This document shows, in pieces, positions 1-10,799 of a stretch of 64,000 nucleotides of DNA. Every line of letters starts with the position of its first letter. Positions within the stretch are counted from its first letter, which is position 1. Source of the DNA: Cordilura impudica (Eukaryota > Arthropoda > Insecta > Diptera > Scathophagidae); contig OY821519.1 in the NCBI GenBank assembly GCA_963682025.1, forward strand, positions 67,016,783 to 67,080,782, in the 5' to 3' direction. The notes beneath the pieces are model-generated. The model did not search any database and was not told the DNA's origin. It saw only the letters and a list, made by a program, of their open reading frames with translations. The translations under genes and the position numbers were made by a program.

Positions 1-10
1 AGGTTCAAAT

Positions 11-781
11 TTTTTATACCCTATACCATGTGGTTTGGGTATAATGACTTTGTGCTGCTGTTTGTAACTACCAAAAATATTTGACCTAGACCCATCTTTT
101 ATTATACCAATCGAATCAGATTCACTTTATGATTCGATTTAAGGATGTCTGTCCGTCCGTCCTCTGTGTGGCCATGTAAACTTTTTAATCAAACTGCAAG
201 TCGCAAATATGAATGTAATTTGATGAAATTTGGTATGTAAGCTTTGATCTATCATAGAATGAAGGCTATTGAAATTGGTGGGAATCGGTCCATGTTCAGA
301 CCTAGCCCCCATACAAATGACCCCTATGAAATCAACATAAAGTGCCATAAGATCCAAATTATCACATACATCTTAGTCAAATTGGGTTTATATGCGTTTA
401 TTACATCCATTAATGAGTAGTCCAAAACTGATCCCTATGGGACAACTCTTAGTCATAGGCCCCATATAGAGCTGCTTCCCGATCTTCACTTAAATCTATC
501 AAAAAAATAAAATATTGCACTGATTCTTCTCAAATTTTGTTTGTATATATTTTTGCAAAATACAAGAGACTTTACGAAACATGGCCAGGCTCGGTCCATT
601 TTTGGGCCTAGTCCCCATATAGATATAGCATCCGATATGAACTTTTTCATATCTGCAGCCAAAAAAATTAATAAAAATCCCACTCAAATTTGGTTTATGA
701 TTATTTTTTATATCCAGTTAGTTGGGTCTATGAGATGAGGTCTCTAAGCGCATGGTAGACGGTATCGTATAGTCGGTCTAG
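11..781 (-). mobile_element. DINE-1/mini-me-like repeat, near full length
   Basis: This non-coding dispersed repeat is read on the minus strand. Its tail (ATACCCTATACCA, facing inward) is at the left and its head, the remains of a TCGGTCTAGACCGA palindrome, is at 740-781. It shares order and wording with about a dozen copies in the window: head palindrome, a body containing TATGGGGACTAGG and GGTCTGAACATGGACC blocks, a short GTCC/GTCT array (here around 145-165), and a tail. Small open frames inside are chance. The architecture fits DINE-1/mini-me (Helentron-type) elements of Diptera; that family name is an inference. Confidence 0.7.
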
Positions 782-932
782 AGGTTATGTCATACTGATA
801 TACATATGCACATGTGATAGCAAAAATTATGAATCGTATGTAAAAGACAATTTTGACAGACATGAGGAATTTCATATGGATAAAAAAAGTGACAGTACAT
901 ATGTAAAAAACACTTCGTGTAATAGCACCTTA
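782..932 (-). repeat. Fragment of a short TIR element
   Basis: This stretch is close to the reverse complement of about 50742-50900, ending in the terminal motif GTAATAGCACCTT. It is one end of the TIR element seen complete at 50742-51232, abutting the head of the preceding DINE-like copy. No coding content. Confidence 0.6.
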
Positions 933-1091
933 AGTCCCGATTCCATTTAAAGGCCATTTTAATAAAGTAAACAATAATTTGGTATTAAATTGTTCGGCAT
1001 GAGGTCATTACGAAATAAAAAATTTTTTTTTTTTTTTTTTATAAAAAAATTGTAAACGATTTTTTTTATATATAATATATTTAAATATTTT

Positions 1092-1138
1092 ATTTTCCAA
1101 TATTTCGACCAACTTTGTTGGTCATCATCAGGGAAATC
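1092..1138 (-). ncRNA. Hammerhead-ribozyme-like motif
   Basis: On the minus strand, in the sense of the PLE remnant, the order is: a 5' arm GATTTCC (1138-1132), box CTGATGA (1131-1125), one extra T, a perfect 7-bp hairpin GACCAAC/GTTGGTC with an AAA loop (1123-1107), box GAAA (1106-1103), TATT, and a 3' arm beginning GGAAAA that pairs with TTTCC of the 5' arm. This is a type I hammerhead layout with a very short helix III whose AUAU is self-complementary, as reported for PLE ribozymes that work as dimers. Predicted cleavage is between 1099 and 1098. The extra T between CTGATGA and stem II departs from consensus, so activity is uncertain. Confidence 0.55.
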
Positions 1139-1283
1139 TATAACACAAAAAAAACAATATAAATAACACAAAAGCTCAAAAATAGTAAACAAAAAATGTT
1201 TTAACATATATAAAAATATTTACATTTTTCTTAAAAATAATTATGTGCTATCGTCCTAATGTTGATTTTTGTCAAACTAATAT

Positions 1284-1499
1284 TTACTTAAACTTTCTAT
1301 GTTGTCTTATTGTGTGTCGATATATTTGAGCACATTTCTCAGTGTCGCTCTTGTAATTAAGTCTCTTTTCAGAAGGTACATCAATAATATGTAGCATTTC
1401 TAAAGTAAATCTTCTCCCATTGTTAGTCTCTTCTTTTAATATTTCAACATCGTCAAACTTTGGAGTGTGTCCAGTTATTGCACAATGGGCAGCAAGTGC
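1284..1499 (-). pseudogene. Penelope-like GIY-YIG endonuclease, C-terminal remnant
   Basis: Reading the minus strand from 1499 to a TAA at 1284-1286 gives 71 uninterrupted codons. They begin ALAAHCAITGHTPKFDD, include a RRFTLEMLHI block and end in KSDTEKCAQIYRHT followed by a short basic tail. That order (Ala-Leu-Ala-x-His, then GHTPxFD, then a Leu-Glu-Met-x-His-Ile glutamate block) is characteristic of the C-terminal part of PLE GIY-YIG endonucleases, which nick target DNA for reverse transcription. The remnant has no start codon, and upstream the frame hits TAA within a few codons. It cannot encode a working enzyme. Recognition rests on motif order only; I could not run a profile search. 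Confidence 0.75.
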
Positions 1500-1579
1500 T
1501 ATAATTACGAATTATTCACACCAAGAAGCGAAACACCGAATGAAAAGAAATGTCAAATATTCAACAAAAATTTTTTTAA

Positions 1580-1948
1580 AAAATTACCTTGTCTCAAAAA
1601 AATACCTTTTCTTAAATATGTAAATTTTCTTAAAAAAATACCTTTTATTAAAAAATACCTTTTTTCCCAAAATACGTTTTCTTAAAAAATTTACTTTGCT
1701 AAAAAATTCCCTTTTCAGAAAAATTATCGTCTCTTAAAAAGTATCTAATCTATAAGAACCATTTCTAAAAAATTACCTTTTATTAAAAATTACCTTTTAT
1801 TAAAAAGTATCTTTTACTAAATATGTATCTTTTATTAAAAAAAGTACCTTTTATTAAAAAAGTACTTTCTATTAAAAAAGTACATTTTATTCAAAATCTA
1901 CCTTTTGTTAAAGAAGTACCTTTTATTAAAAAGTACCGTTTCTTAACA
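1580..1948. repeat. AT-rich minisatellite, about 17-bp unit
   Basis: Imperfect tandem repeats of a unit close to TACCTTTTATTAAAAAG, about 20 copies over 370 bp with substitutions and one-base length changes. The middle copies (1780-1940) are the most regular. Open frames across it are low-complexity artefacts. Confidence 0.85.
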
Positions 1949-2711
1949 AACGATGTATCATAATGATTACTAAAAAATAAGCATCAATTTAGTGAAAATA
2001 CCAATTTTCGCCATTATGTCTTTTTTCAAATAATTCTCTATTAAAATATAAGACAAAGAGGAGAATGGCGAAAACAATAAATCTCTTTCATTTTATCTGG
2101 ATGAGGAAAGACCGTGGTCCAAATAGACTTTCAGCTATTGCAGTTTTGATTTATTATGTTGTCGAAAATTATGCATTTTATGTATTTCTTTAAATTTGAT
2201 TGCATATGAATACTAACTCGGGCGCCAATAAGTCTACTATCTTGGCCGAGAGTTGCACATCATGCAATGCTTCCTCTTACTCTGCATTAATGATAAAAAA
2301 GAATAGAAGATACTTGCAGAAATGAGCAACTTAGAGAACAAAGAACAAAAGGATAAAGAAAACTTTGTTGGTTTAACTTTTTCAATGTTATTGTTATAAT
2401 ATCTTTATTTGTATTTTTTGGAGCTTAAGCAACGACTCAGGTGACAGGAACGGGAATGGTAAATAAGATTTTAAGTTTTCTACAATACTACTGTAAAAAA
2501 AGTACTTTTTGGAAAAAGCTTTGTGTCCTTTTGTTTGATTATTTTCAAACAGGTGTAAAGAGCAACCTTAGTTGTCATTTATTGTGGAGCAATAATTGTT
2601 TGATTTAAAACAAATTTATGGTACACTCAATTATTGACATATATAACATTTGCATATTTTAATGAACTTTTACTATGATTAACGCTATTATTTTTAATAA
2701 TTAAGTCCATA
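1949..2711. other. Unassigned AT-rich sequence
   Basis: No open frame of note, no repeat shared with the rest of the window and no RNA gene seen. It may be decayed transposon or host intergenic DNA. Confidence 0.5.
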
Positions 2712-2902
2712 TCTATAATATTAATAGGCTAGGCGATTTCTTGTGACCGATGTTTTGTTCTATCGTTTTATCCCGATTTGGCCAAGCGTATATTATTTGA
2801 AAGATAATTCTTTTTCGCCGTTTTGTAGATTTACGGATTTTAGAATTTGTCCATTGTTTTGAATAAATTGCATTTAAAGTTGCTACTAACACATACCTAA
2901 AA
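2712..2902 (+). mobile_element. Non-autonomous Helitron (subfamily 1), 5' fragment
   Basis: Begins with the family 5' end TCTATAATATTAATAGGC after an A, and matches the first half of the complete copy at 25747-26122. It is cut off at the head of the following DINE-like copy; its 3' half is not found on the far side. Confidence 0.65.
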
Positions 2903-3674
2903 CAATTAAAAAAACTATAGTCGGTCTAGACCGACTATACGATACCCTATACCATGCGTTTAGAAACCCTATCTCTTAGGCCCAACTAACTGGACATAGA
3001 AAATAAGCAAAAACCAAATTTGAGTGGGATTTTTATTAATTTTTTTGGCTGCAGATATGAAAAAGTTCATATCGGATGCTATATCTATATGGGGACTAGG
3101 TCCAAAAATGGACCGATCCTGATCATGTTTGGTAAAGTCTCTTGTATTTTGCAAAAATATATACAAACAAAATTTGAGAAGAATCAGTGCAATATTTTTG
3201 TTTTTTAATAGATTTAAGTGAAAATCGGGAAGCAGCTCTATATGGGGCCACAGGCATACTTTTTGGACTACTCATTAATGGATGTAATGAACGCATATAA
3301 ACCCAATTTGAGTAAGATCTATATGACAATTTGGATCTTATGACAATTTATGTCGATTTCATAGGGGTAATTTGTATGGGGGCTAGGTCTGAACATGGAC
3401 CGATTCTCACCAATTTCAACAGTGTTCATTCCATGGCCGATAAAAGCTTATATACCAAATTTCATCAAAACATATATATATTTGCGACCTGCAGTGTGAT
3501 TACAAGGTTTACATGGACACACAGACGTACGGACGGACGGACGGACGGACGGACGGACGGACGGACGGACAATGTTAAATCAACTCAGAAAGTGATTCTG
3601 ATTCGATCGGTATAATTAAAGATGGGTCTAGGTCGAATATTTTTGGTTGTTACAAACAGCAGCACAAAGTCATT
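2903..3674 (+). mobile_element. DINE-1/mini-me-like repeat, tail-truncated
   Basis: Plus-strand copy with an intact head palindrome (GTCGGTCTAGACCGAC at 2920-2935) and a perfect ACGG array of about ten units at 3529-3571, the longest tetranucleotide array in the window. The tail stops at CATTATA, where the next TIR element begins. Confidence 0.75.
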
Positions 3675-4493
3675 ATAAGTTTAATATTTTAGTATTGCAG
3701 TTAGTTAGCAGAGAAAAAAATATATACTTTCTGTAAGAGATAACTTGTGAATAAAAATTTAATTTTTTCTATTTCAGTAAAAAAATATTTTAGAGAGAAC
3801 ATATTACCCAAAAAGGCTACATAAGATACATTAGCAATTACGTACCGACTTGTCTATGTTATTAATAACAATATGCTGCAGGGTGGCATATCATAGCAAA
3901 CGGGTTAGTTATTTAATAAATATATGAATTATTTCAATATTGCTTATTTAAATATATTGATTAATTGTTCACGATTAAAAGAAAACTTATTTTTCTAAAT
4001 TATTATTTAAACAAATTAATTAAATAACTCTAATAAAGTGTACTTACTGTCACGTATAGAATTGATTTGCCTGACAATGTTGAAACTGAATTAATAATTT
4101 CGCATTACTTTTGCTTCAAAAAATAAAAAACGGTTAAATACGATTGAAAAAAAATTCTAAATTTTTACTTCAGACAGATGGTCCTTATCAACAGCCCTCC
4201 ACCAGCCATAGCAGCAACGAATACATCAAATAGCTTAGCAGCATACAATGATTGTTAAATAATCTTATTGGTAGCAATCTTCAATTTTTTATCTGTAGTT
4301 GGTCAATAAAAGTACTATAAATCATGTAAGGAATCCACCATGTCACTTAATAACTATTGAGCCAAACAAAATGCGTTCTGTCTTTTTTGGTGTATAAAGC
4401 TGAAGTAAAGCATAAAGAAGAATTTTAAAGAAATATTTACAAAAATATTATGTTTTTAATAAACAGAAAATAATAATACATTTATAAACAAAT

Positions 4494-4880
4494 GCCCAGC
4501 ACTCGAAATTCGAGTGCAAATTCTAGGATATATTATTTTTCCATTCAATTTTTTCTTCCAATGTTTTTCTTATATATATACATAGAAAAATTATGAATAT
4601 TTAAATGAGCCTAAATGTATGTTAATCAATTTTAGCAATTCACAATTCGACACAGTGCCTCTGATATTTAATTTAAATCATTCGCATTAACAGGATGTAA
4701 CGAATTAATATAAATATTTTATTTTATTTAATATATTTCTAAAACAAATTAATCATAAATTTTATCATTCTCAGCTTCTCCTTCATATGAACTATAATTA
4801 TGGCAATTTTCACATTCCTTCGTGTCCACATATTGTTTAAAAAGGGAACTAAAAATTTACCTTCACGTATTAATATATAC
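4494..4880 (-). mobile_element. Non-autonomous Helitron (subfamily 2)
   Basis: On the minus strand the 3' end carries the hairpin GCACTCGAATTTCGAGTGC. The body matches 11145-11430, and the 5' end carries the ACGTGAAGG block. The terminal CTAG seen in the sister copy at 26213-26216 is changed here (reads close to CTGG), so this end is decayed. Confidence 0.6.
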
Positions 4881-4923
4881 ATTATTTCATTCAAACATTT
4901 AACAAAATAGAGAAATTTTTAAA

Positions 4924-5306
4924 TCTATAATATTAAAAGGCAAGGCCATTTCTTGTTACCGATGTAACTTTGTCACATTTACTCCGACTTTGACCACACA
5001 TACATCATTTCAGGAGTATTTATTTTTAGCTGTCCACCAGATTTAGAGATTTGTAAATTTTTTAGGTGTACATAAGTTTATGCAATGCTGTATGTGTTTT
5101 TATTAAATTTGTTTATGTATTTGCAAAAATTGTATACGAAAAGCCATATGCTGAATAGAAAAAATAACTTTGGACGTAAATCGATAACGACAATAACGTA
5201 ATCGATGTTAAAAAAGTGTTGAATCGTGAATTGGCAAAAACTGATTAGCATACCTTTAGGGTCTTATAAAATAATTTATAAAATGAAAAAATAAAATTTC
5301 CTAGAT
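4924..5306 (+). mobile_element. Non-autonomous Helitron (subfamily 1), divergent
   Basis: Starts TCTATAATATTAAAAGGC and follows the subfamily 1 consensus (TTTCTTGT, GATGT and TAGGGTCTT blocks). It loses similarity just after TTTCCTAGA, so the 3' hairpin is missing. It is more diverged than the copies at 11713 and 25747. Confidence 0.6.
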
Positions 5307-5470
5307 TTAAACAAAAGTTAATGAGCTAACATGGTATATTAAGCATATTTGCATATTTGAAATATTACTGAAATAGAAAAAATAAAATTTTTATTCACAA
5401 GTTATCTCTTACAGAAAGTATATCTTTTTTTCTCTGTTAACTAACTGCAATACTAAAATATTAAACTTAT

Positions 5471-6303
5471 GTTTATGGCATTTTCAAAAAACCATTTTGC
5501 GAAATTATATTTTGTTTGCATTAAACCAACACATACCAATTGGATAACGTTTTAATTCCAACACTTTATGTATGCACATTAAATTGTTTGATATAATGTC
5601 TGATGTAAACCAACACCTTCAGATTGGGAAACCTTTTTTATTATTTATAACGATATGAGTACACAATACATTTACTTCTCGTATATTGTTCATCAGCACT
5701 TCACTGTGTCAGTATGTAGTTACGAGTATGTGAAAATCCATACATGTGTTCCCGTATGCTAGTAGCGTCAAAGATTTACCATTCATTAACTTTACTATTT
5801 GTTTGTATTATCTTGTGTTTGTAGTCGTCCATTATAAAAGTAGGATACTAAATAACACACCAACGCACACTTTAATACTCATTCATCAAAAGTCCTTAAC
5901 AATTTCGAGAGCAATTAAACTCATCAATTAAATTGACGTTATTGTTCACAATCACATTCATTCTCTCTTGTTTTTTAATACAAGCCATTCAGAATAACTC
6001 GCAGTTACTATGAGTTTAAACTACATCCCCCATACTTTCACATAGTAAGTAGACTTCTACAGTGGTGTTAATTTCAAAAGCACGTTTTTTTTAATATATC
6101 ATTCCAATATAGGACCATAAGTTTTAATAGATCTCATGTGAATCAGTCTATCGATAGATGTCTTAAGACATTAAAAGATGTTATATTTGATATAAGGTCG
6201 CTTTAAGACCTGACTTAAAATGATTTAACTTAAATCAATCTGGATTAGTTGCCATATAATAGTCCTTATATATTTATGAATTTCAACATATTTCCAGATA
6301 AAA
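5471..6303. other. Unassigned AT-rich sequence
   Basis: No supported gene or repeat. A 61-codon frame at 5746-5931 has no recognisable feature and I treat it as chance. Confidence 0.5.
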
Positions 6304-6497
6304 ACAAGTAAGAAAATTATAGTTGGACTAGACTTACTATACATATCCTGCACCATGCTTTTAGGGACCCTATGTCTTAGCTCCAACTAATTAGATATAG
6401 AAAATAAGCATAAACCAAATTTGAGTGGCATTGTTATTTATTTGTTTGCCTTCGGATATGAAAAAGTTTAGTTCGGATGCTATATCTATATGGGGAA
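6304..6497 (+). mobile_element. DINE-1-like repeat, left part split by a retroelement
   Basis: The head begins AAGTAAGAAAATTATAG and runs to TATGGGG, then breaks at the 5' end of the jockey-type insertion. The same copy resumes at 10197, with roughly 60 bp of consensus missing at the junction. Confidence 0.65.
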
Positions 6498-6504
6498 AAT
6501 GTAG

Positions 6505-6966
6505 CAAAATGCATTATGGTATATTTACAACTATAGTGGAACTTTAAATATAAATACTCCAGCGGTTAAATCAATTTACCGCCTACAAAATTATAATAAT
6601 AAACATAAAAACCATTCCCCAAATGCTGTGATAATGGTAAAATTATTTTCCCCTTATGATAAGAACTTTATTTTGAAATCCATTGCTAACTTTCGTAAAC
6701 GAAACAAAACACCCTTGTTGTTAAATTACATAGGAGAAGATTCTGATCGACCATTTTATATAAATGAAAATTTAACCTCATCGAATTTTAAAATACTTCA
6801 GGCTGCGGTGAGGCTTAAAAATGCAAAACAATTAAAGTCTGCTTTCACAATGCGTGGCGTAGTCTATATACGATTAAATAGTGACGACCAACCAGTACGC
6901 ATTGACAGCATGGATGACCTGATAAACTTTTTTCCTGATGCGGCACAACCTAATGGCAAAAACTAA
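6505..6966 (+). pseudogene. ORF1 (RNA-binding/chaperone protein), C-terminal part
   Basis: Open from just after an in-frame TAG at 6502 to the TAA at 6964-6966, about 153 codons. It has no true start, because the first ATG (6634) is internal to the homologous region. The segment MVKLFSPYDKNFILKSIA, then KRNKTPLLLNYIG, FYINENLT and a final VYIRLNSDDQPVRIDSMDD is the usual C-terminal block of insect jockey/CR1 ORF1 proteins, related to the baculovirus FP25K-type domain. In intact elements this protein packages the element RNA. The N-terminal part is lost to truncation. Confidence 0.7.
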
Positions 6967-7115
6967 CTTTTTATTTATAATGCCAGTAAATTTAGTTAAA
7001 TTTTTTTTATTTTCATTTTATATTTTATTATTCATTTTATATTTTTTGCTCAAATACTTTTTGTTTCTCAAACGTAACTTCCTACATTATATAAATTTTT
7101 TACTTACAGCTAAAC

Positions 7116-9830
7116 ATGCAAAATTATGCCTTGCTAGCGTTGCTTATATCAAACACTATTACAATTATGACATCTCATATGGATAGAATGGTATTCAGTT
7201 CCAAAGATGTAACTTCTAACATGATCCGTGTACTATGTAAACAGCGTCCTGGTATTAAGTTGTGTCATATAAACGGTCAGAGTCTAAAGAATAAAATTGA
7301 TGAGTTTCGATATATCTTTGAAAGCTCTGGTGTAGATATTGTGTGTGTGTCTGAGACGTGGTTTAATAAATCTGTTCCTGATTCCATTATCGAGTTAAAA
7401 GGTTTCAAAATATATCGTTGTGATAGGAAAAGTCCTTGTGGTGGTGTGGCTATATATGTAAAAAAAGGGATTGTTAGTAAAATTTGCTGCAGCTCTAACT
7501 TTATTGATAGTCCAGGTAATTCCACTGATAATAAAATTGAATATTTATTAGTTGAGGTTGTAGCCGATAATCGTAAATTACTTGTAGGATCTGTCTATAG
7601 ACCTAACTGTAGAGTCAGTACAAACTTTTTTAACAAAACAATGGAAACGCTTACCCTTAAATATGACGATGTCATAATATGTGGAGACTTTAATTCCAAC
7701 ATCATCACTGAAAGCCATCTTACTAATGACATGAAGTCGATTGGTTTGTCGCCGACAAATACTTCAATCCCAACACATTTTACCTCTACAACCAACACGC
7801 TATTGGATATATTTATTGTCAGCAACATTGATAAAGTTCTGTTATATGATCAGCTATCAGCACCTTGCTTCTCCAAACATGATTTAATATTTCTAGCATT
7901 TGATTTTCAATTGCAGTATGTTTGTAATGAGGTTACCTTCCATGATTTCAAGAATATTAACTATAACATTATGTCATCTGAGCTATCAAATATTGACTGG
8001 GACTCTGTTTATTACATGCCTTCAGTAGATAGTCAGCTGGATTTTTTAGAAAATAACCTGTTGGATGTATTTAGGAAATCCGTCCCCATCAAAATCGTTA
8101 AACGAAAAGCTAAGGAAAAGCCATGGTTCAATGTAGCACGTAGAGATGTGAATAGAATGATAAAAAGTGCGAAATCAGAGTATTATTCTAGTCGTTTTTT
8201 ATCAGCTGTTGGATCCAAACAGACTTGGAAAGCTATACGTGAAATTGGTGTTGGCAAATCATCGTGTGTGGCTACCAGTGACATAGATGTAGAGAAAGTA
8301 AACGAGTCCTTTACAAATCTTCCCAATGTTCGTCCGAATAAAAGCTTTTATGACCACTGTCCAACTATTTCTGGTAATTGTTTTAACTTTAACTGTGTAA
8401 ATCAATCGGATGTTCTATGTAGTTGTCTCGCGATTAAATCAAATGCAGTTGGGGTTGACAACATTCATCCAAAATTTCTGAAAGCTATTATTCCGCTAAT
8501 GTTACCCTATATCACGTACATCTTCAATAATATTATCACTAAGAGCGTTTATCCCCAAAATTGGAAATATGCGAAAATCATACCCACCTCAAAACCAAAC
8601 AACGAATACCGACCAATTGCAATACTACCGTATTTGTCAAAAGTTTTTGAACATTTACTCCATGGTCAAATAAGTAATTACGTCAATAATAATGATTTGT
8701 TGACAAATAGGCAATGATGTATTGATGTATCTGGAAATATCTCGTTCCTTGTTCTTCTTGACCACTCCAAATCATTTGGTACTGTGGATCATGAAGTTCT
8801 CTGCCTGAAGTTGCTTAAATTGTTCAATTTTTCTCCTATATCTACACGTTTAATGTCATCATATTTATCATCCCGTCGCCAATCTGTATTTGCAAACAAT
8901 AAAATTTCAAGTCCATTGCCTGTTCTGAAAGGAGTTCCACAAGGATCAATACTAGGACCACTACTATTTTCAATTTACATCTACGATTTAGTGCGACATT
9001 TACAATACTGTAATGTCCACATGTATGCTGACGATGTACAACTCTATATAAGTAGTGATTTAAGCAACATAAACGATTGTTTGGAAAAACTAAACAGAGA
9101 TCTCAAACACATTCATGACTGGGCAAATATAAACGGTTTGTGTCTTAATCCTATAAAGTCTAAGTGTTTAATAATAGCTAAGAAAACTTTGAAGTTACCT
9201 TTTGAGCCGATTGTAATGCTTAATGATCAAAAAATAGAAATTGTATCAACAGCCAATAATCTTGGAATCACTTTTAATTCCACTCTCACATGGTGCGACC
9301 ATATAAATGCTGCTACAGGGAAAACTTATGCAATACTACGGACACTGTGGAACACCCAGTATGTTACACCGCTTAAGATTAGAAGTTTATTAGCAAAAAC
9401 CTACTTAATACCAACTCTACTATATGGATGTGAAATATATGCAAGTTGCGATTTTACAAGTCGAAAAAAACTAATATCAACGTATAATGCAATATTAAGA
9501 TATGTTTTTAATTTAAGAAAATATGATCATATATCTCAATATTCCAAAAAACTATATGGGGTGACTTTTACTGACTTAATGAAAATAAGTACGCTATTAC
9601 TGCTACACAAAATTATATGTACACGTGCACCGCCTTACTTGTCCGAAAGATTACTTTTTACACGTTCACCGAGATCGAACGATATCATACACTTAAGATA
9701 TCGAAGCTTAATATCTGAGTGGCAGTTCTATATTAATTCAGTTCGTCTTTGGAACATGCTACCCTCGTCCATTCAATTTATAAGCAACGCTCAGCAATTT
9801 ACGAAAGAACTATTTCAATTTCACTCATAA
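7116..9830 (+). pseudogene. ORF2: APE endonuclease plus reverse transcriptase, one in-frame stop
   Basis: One continuous frame from ATG 7116 to the stop at 9828-9830, interrupted by a single TGA at 8715-8717. Residues 45-270 form an APE-type endonuclease: HINGQSL, VSETW, GSVYRPN, GDFNSN and a final SKHDL. The reverse transcriptase follows: YRPIAILPYLSKVFE before the stop, and after it LLDHSK, GVPQGSILGPLLF and the catalytic MYADDVQLY (near 9020). The residues normally lying between NRQ and the LLDHSK block are partly missing, so the TGA sits at a deletion scar rather than being a simple point mutation. Product, if intact: nicking and target-primed reverse transcription. The YADD box and endonuclease motifs are preserved, which suggests fairly recent death. 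Confidence 0.85.
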
Positions 9831-10196
9831 TTAATTAAATGTAATTGATTTCAGCTCTCATTTATACATATATTTTGTTTCTTTAAAAAAAAAATTATTT
9901 CTTTTATATTTATATTTCTTTATTTATATATTTTTATTAAATTAACCCATTATGCTTCATATGTATTAACCATTTTTTTTATCATTAATTTTTTATCTTT
10001 TTGGGTTTTATTTATTAAATTAATTTTTTTCTGTTACACTGTGTACTATTTATATACTGTGTATTTTTAAATGTACTTATTCATCATTACTTTGTAAAAA
10101 TCCATAACTTTAATTATAAGATTGTAAATTTTGTTGTAATGGAAAAATAATGAAATAAATTAAAATTAAAATTAAAATTAAAAAAATTAAATATGT

Positions 10197-10505
10197 GTAA
10201 GGGTCACTTATTTTTGCAAAAATATATACAAAACAAATTTGAGAAAAATCTGTGCAACATTTTTGTTTTTGATACATTTGACTGAAGATCGGCAATCAGC
10301 TTCATATGGGTGCTATGACTAAGAATTGTCCTAGTTCATTTCTGGACTACTGATAAATAGACCGAGATCTATATGTTAATTTGGATATTATGGCAATTTA
10401 AGTCGATCTCATAGCGGTGGGTCATTTGTACGGGTATTAGGTCTGAACATGAACAGATTTTCACTAATTTCAAAAGCGTTCTCCTATGGCAAAGGTCAAC
10501 CTTAG
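10197..10505 (+). mobile_element. DINE-1-like repeat, right part
   Basis: Continues the copy begun at 6304: GTCACTTATTTTTGCAAAAA, ATATGGGTGCTATGACTAAG, then GGTCTGAACATGAAC. It ends in the body before the tetranucleotide array. Confidence 0.6.
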
Positions 10506-10799
10506 GTCCACTTTTAAAAATTATATTTAATGAATTTTTATTGATACCATTTCAAAGAAAAGAGCTCAAATGGTATGAAGATATGACAATAGTTTGTTAT
10601 ATGTATTTTTATAGCCCATATTCTTCCAGTAAGATAGGAAAAGTGTAGTTAAGAAATTTTGGAAATAAAAGCTGTGTCATGTATGTCACATTACAAAACA
10701 CTTATTTATCATAAAAATAACCAGAGATTTTCTGTGTTTATAAATATCCTCTAAAATGATGTCTTTCACGTTTGCTTTTCGTCCCCCAATTATTAATAA

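Larger units (their letters stand above)
1040..1505 (-). mobile_element. Penelope-like retroelement, 3' fragment
   Basis: Minus-strand remnant of a Penelope-like element (PLE): the last 71 codons of the GIY-YIG endonuclease region (1284-1499) followed by an AT-rich 3' untranslated stretch with a hammerhead-like motif (1092-1138). The reverse transcriptase and most of the endonuclease are missing. Homology stops near 1505, where an in-frame stop precedes unrelated sequence and then a minisatellite. The 3' boundary near 1040 adjoins a T run of about 20 bases and is approximate. Confidence 0.75.
3675..5470. mobile_element. TIR element with about 114-bp arms, internally filled
   Basis: The stretch 3675-3787 is the reverse complement, with few differences, of 5357-5470. 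Outer ends read ATAAGTTTAATATTTTAGTA inward on both sides. Between the arms lie AT-rich non-coding DNA and two Helitron-like pieces (4494-4880, 4924-5306). No transposase is visible. No clear target duplication can be read, because the left end abuts the truncated DINE-like copy. Confidence 0.6.
6498..10196 (+). mobile_element. Jockey/CR1-type non-LTR retrotransposon, 5' truncated
   Basis: About 3.7 kb holding the C-terminal part of ORF1 (6505-6966), a 150-bp spacer, ORF2 (7116-9830) and a 3' untranslated region ending in tandem AAATT/TAAAA units at 10154-10191. It sits inside a DINE-like copy. Truncation at the 5' end and a short-repeat tail are normal products of target-primed reverse transcription. 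It is inactivated in ORF2. Confidence 0.85.

Noticed and set aside
139..738. Recurrent 60-90 codon frames such as those with MDLMAIYVDFIGVICMGARSE wording across the window
   Set aside because: They repeat only because the DINE-like element repeats; frames are not preserved among diverged copies and the composition shows no constraint.
3529..3571. Possible CRISPR-like or tandem regulatory array
   Set aside because: A plain ACGG microsatellite with no spacers, in eukaryotic repeat DNA.
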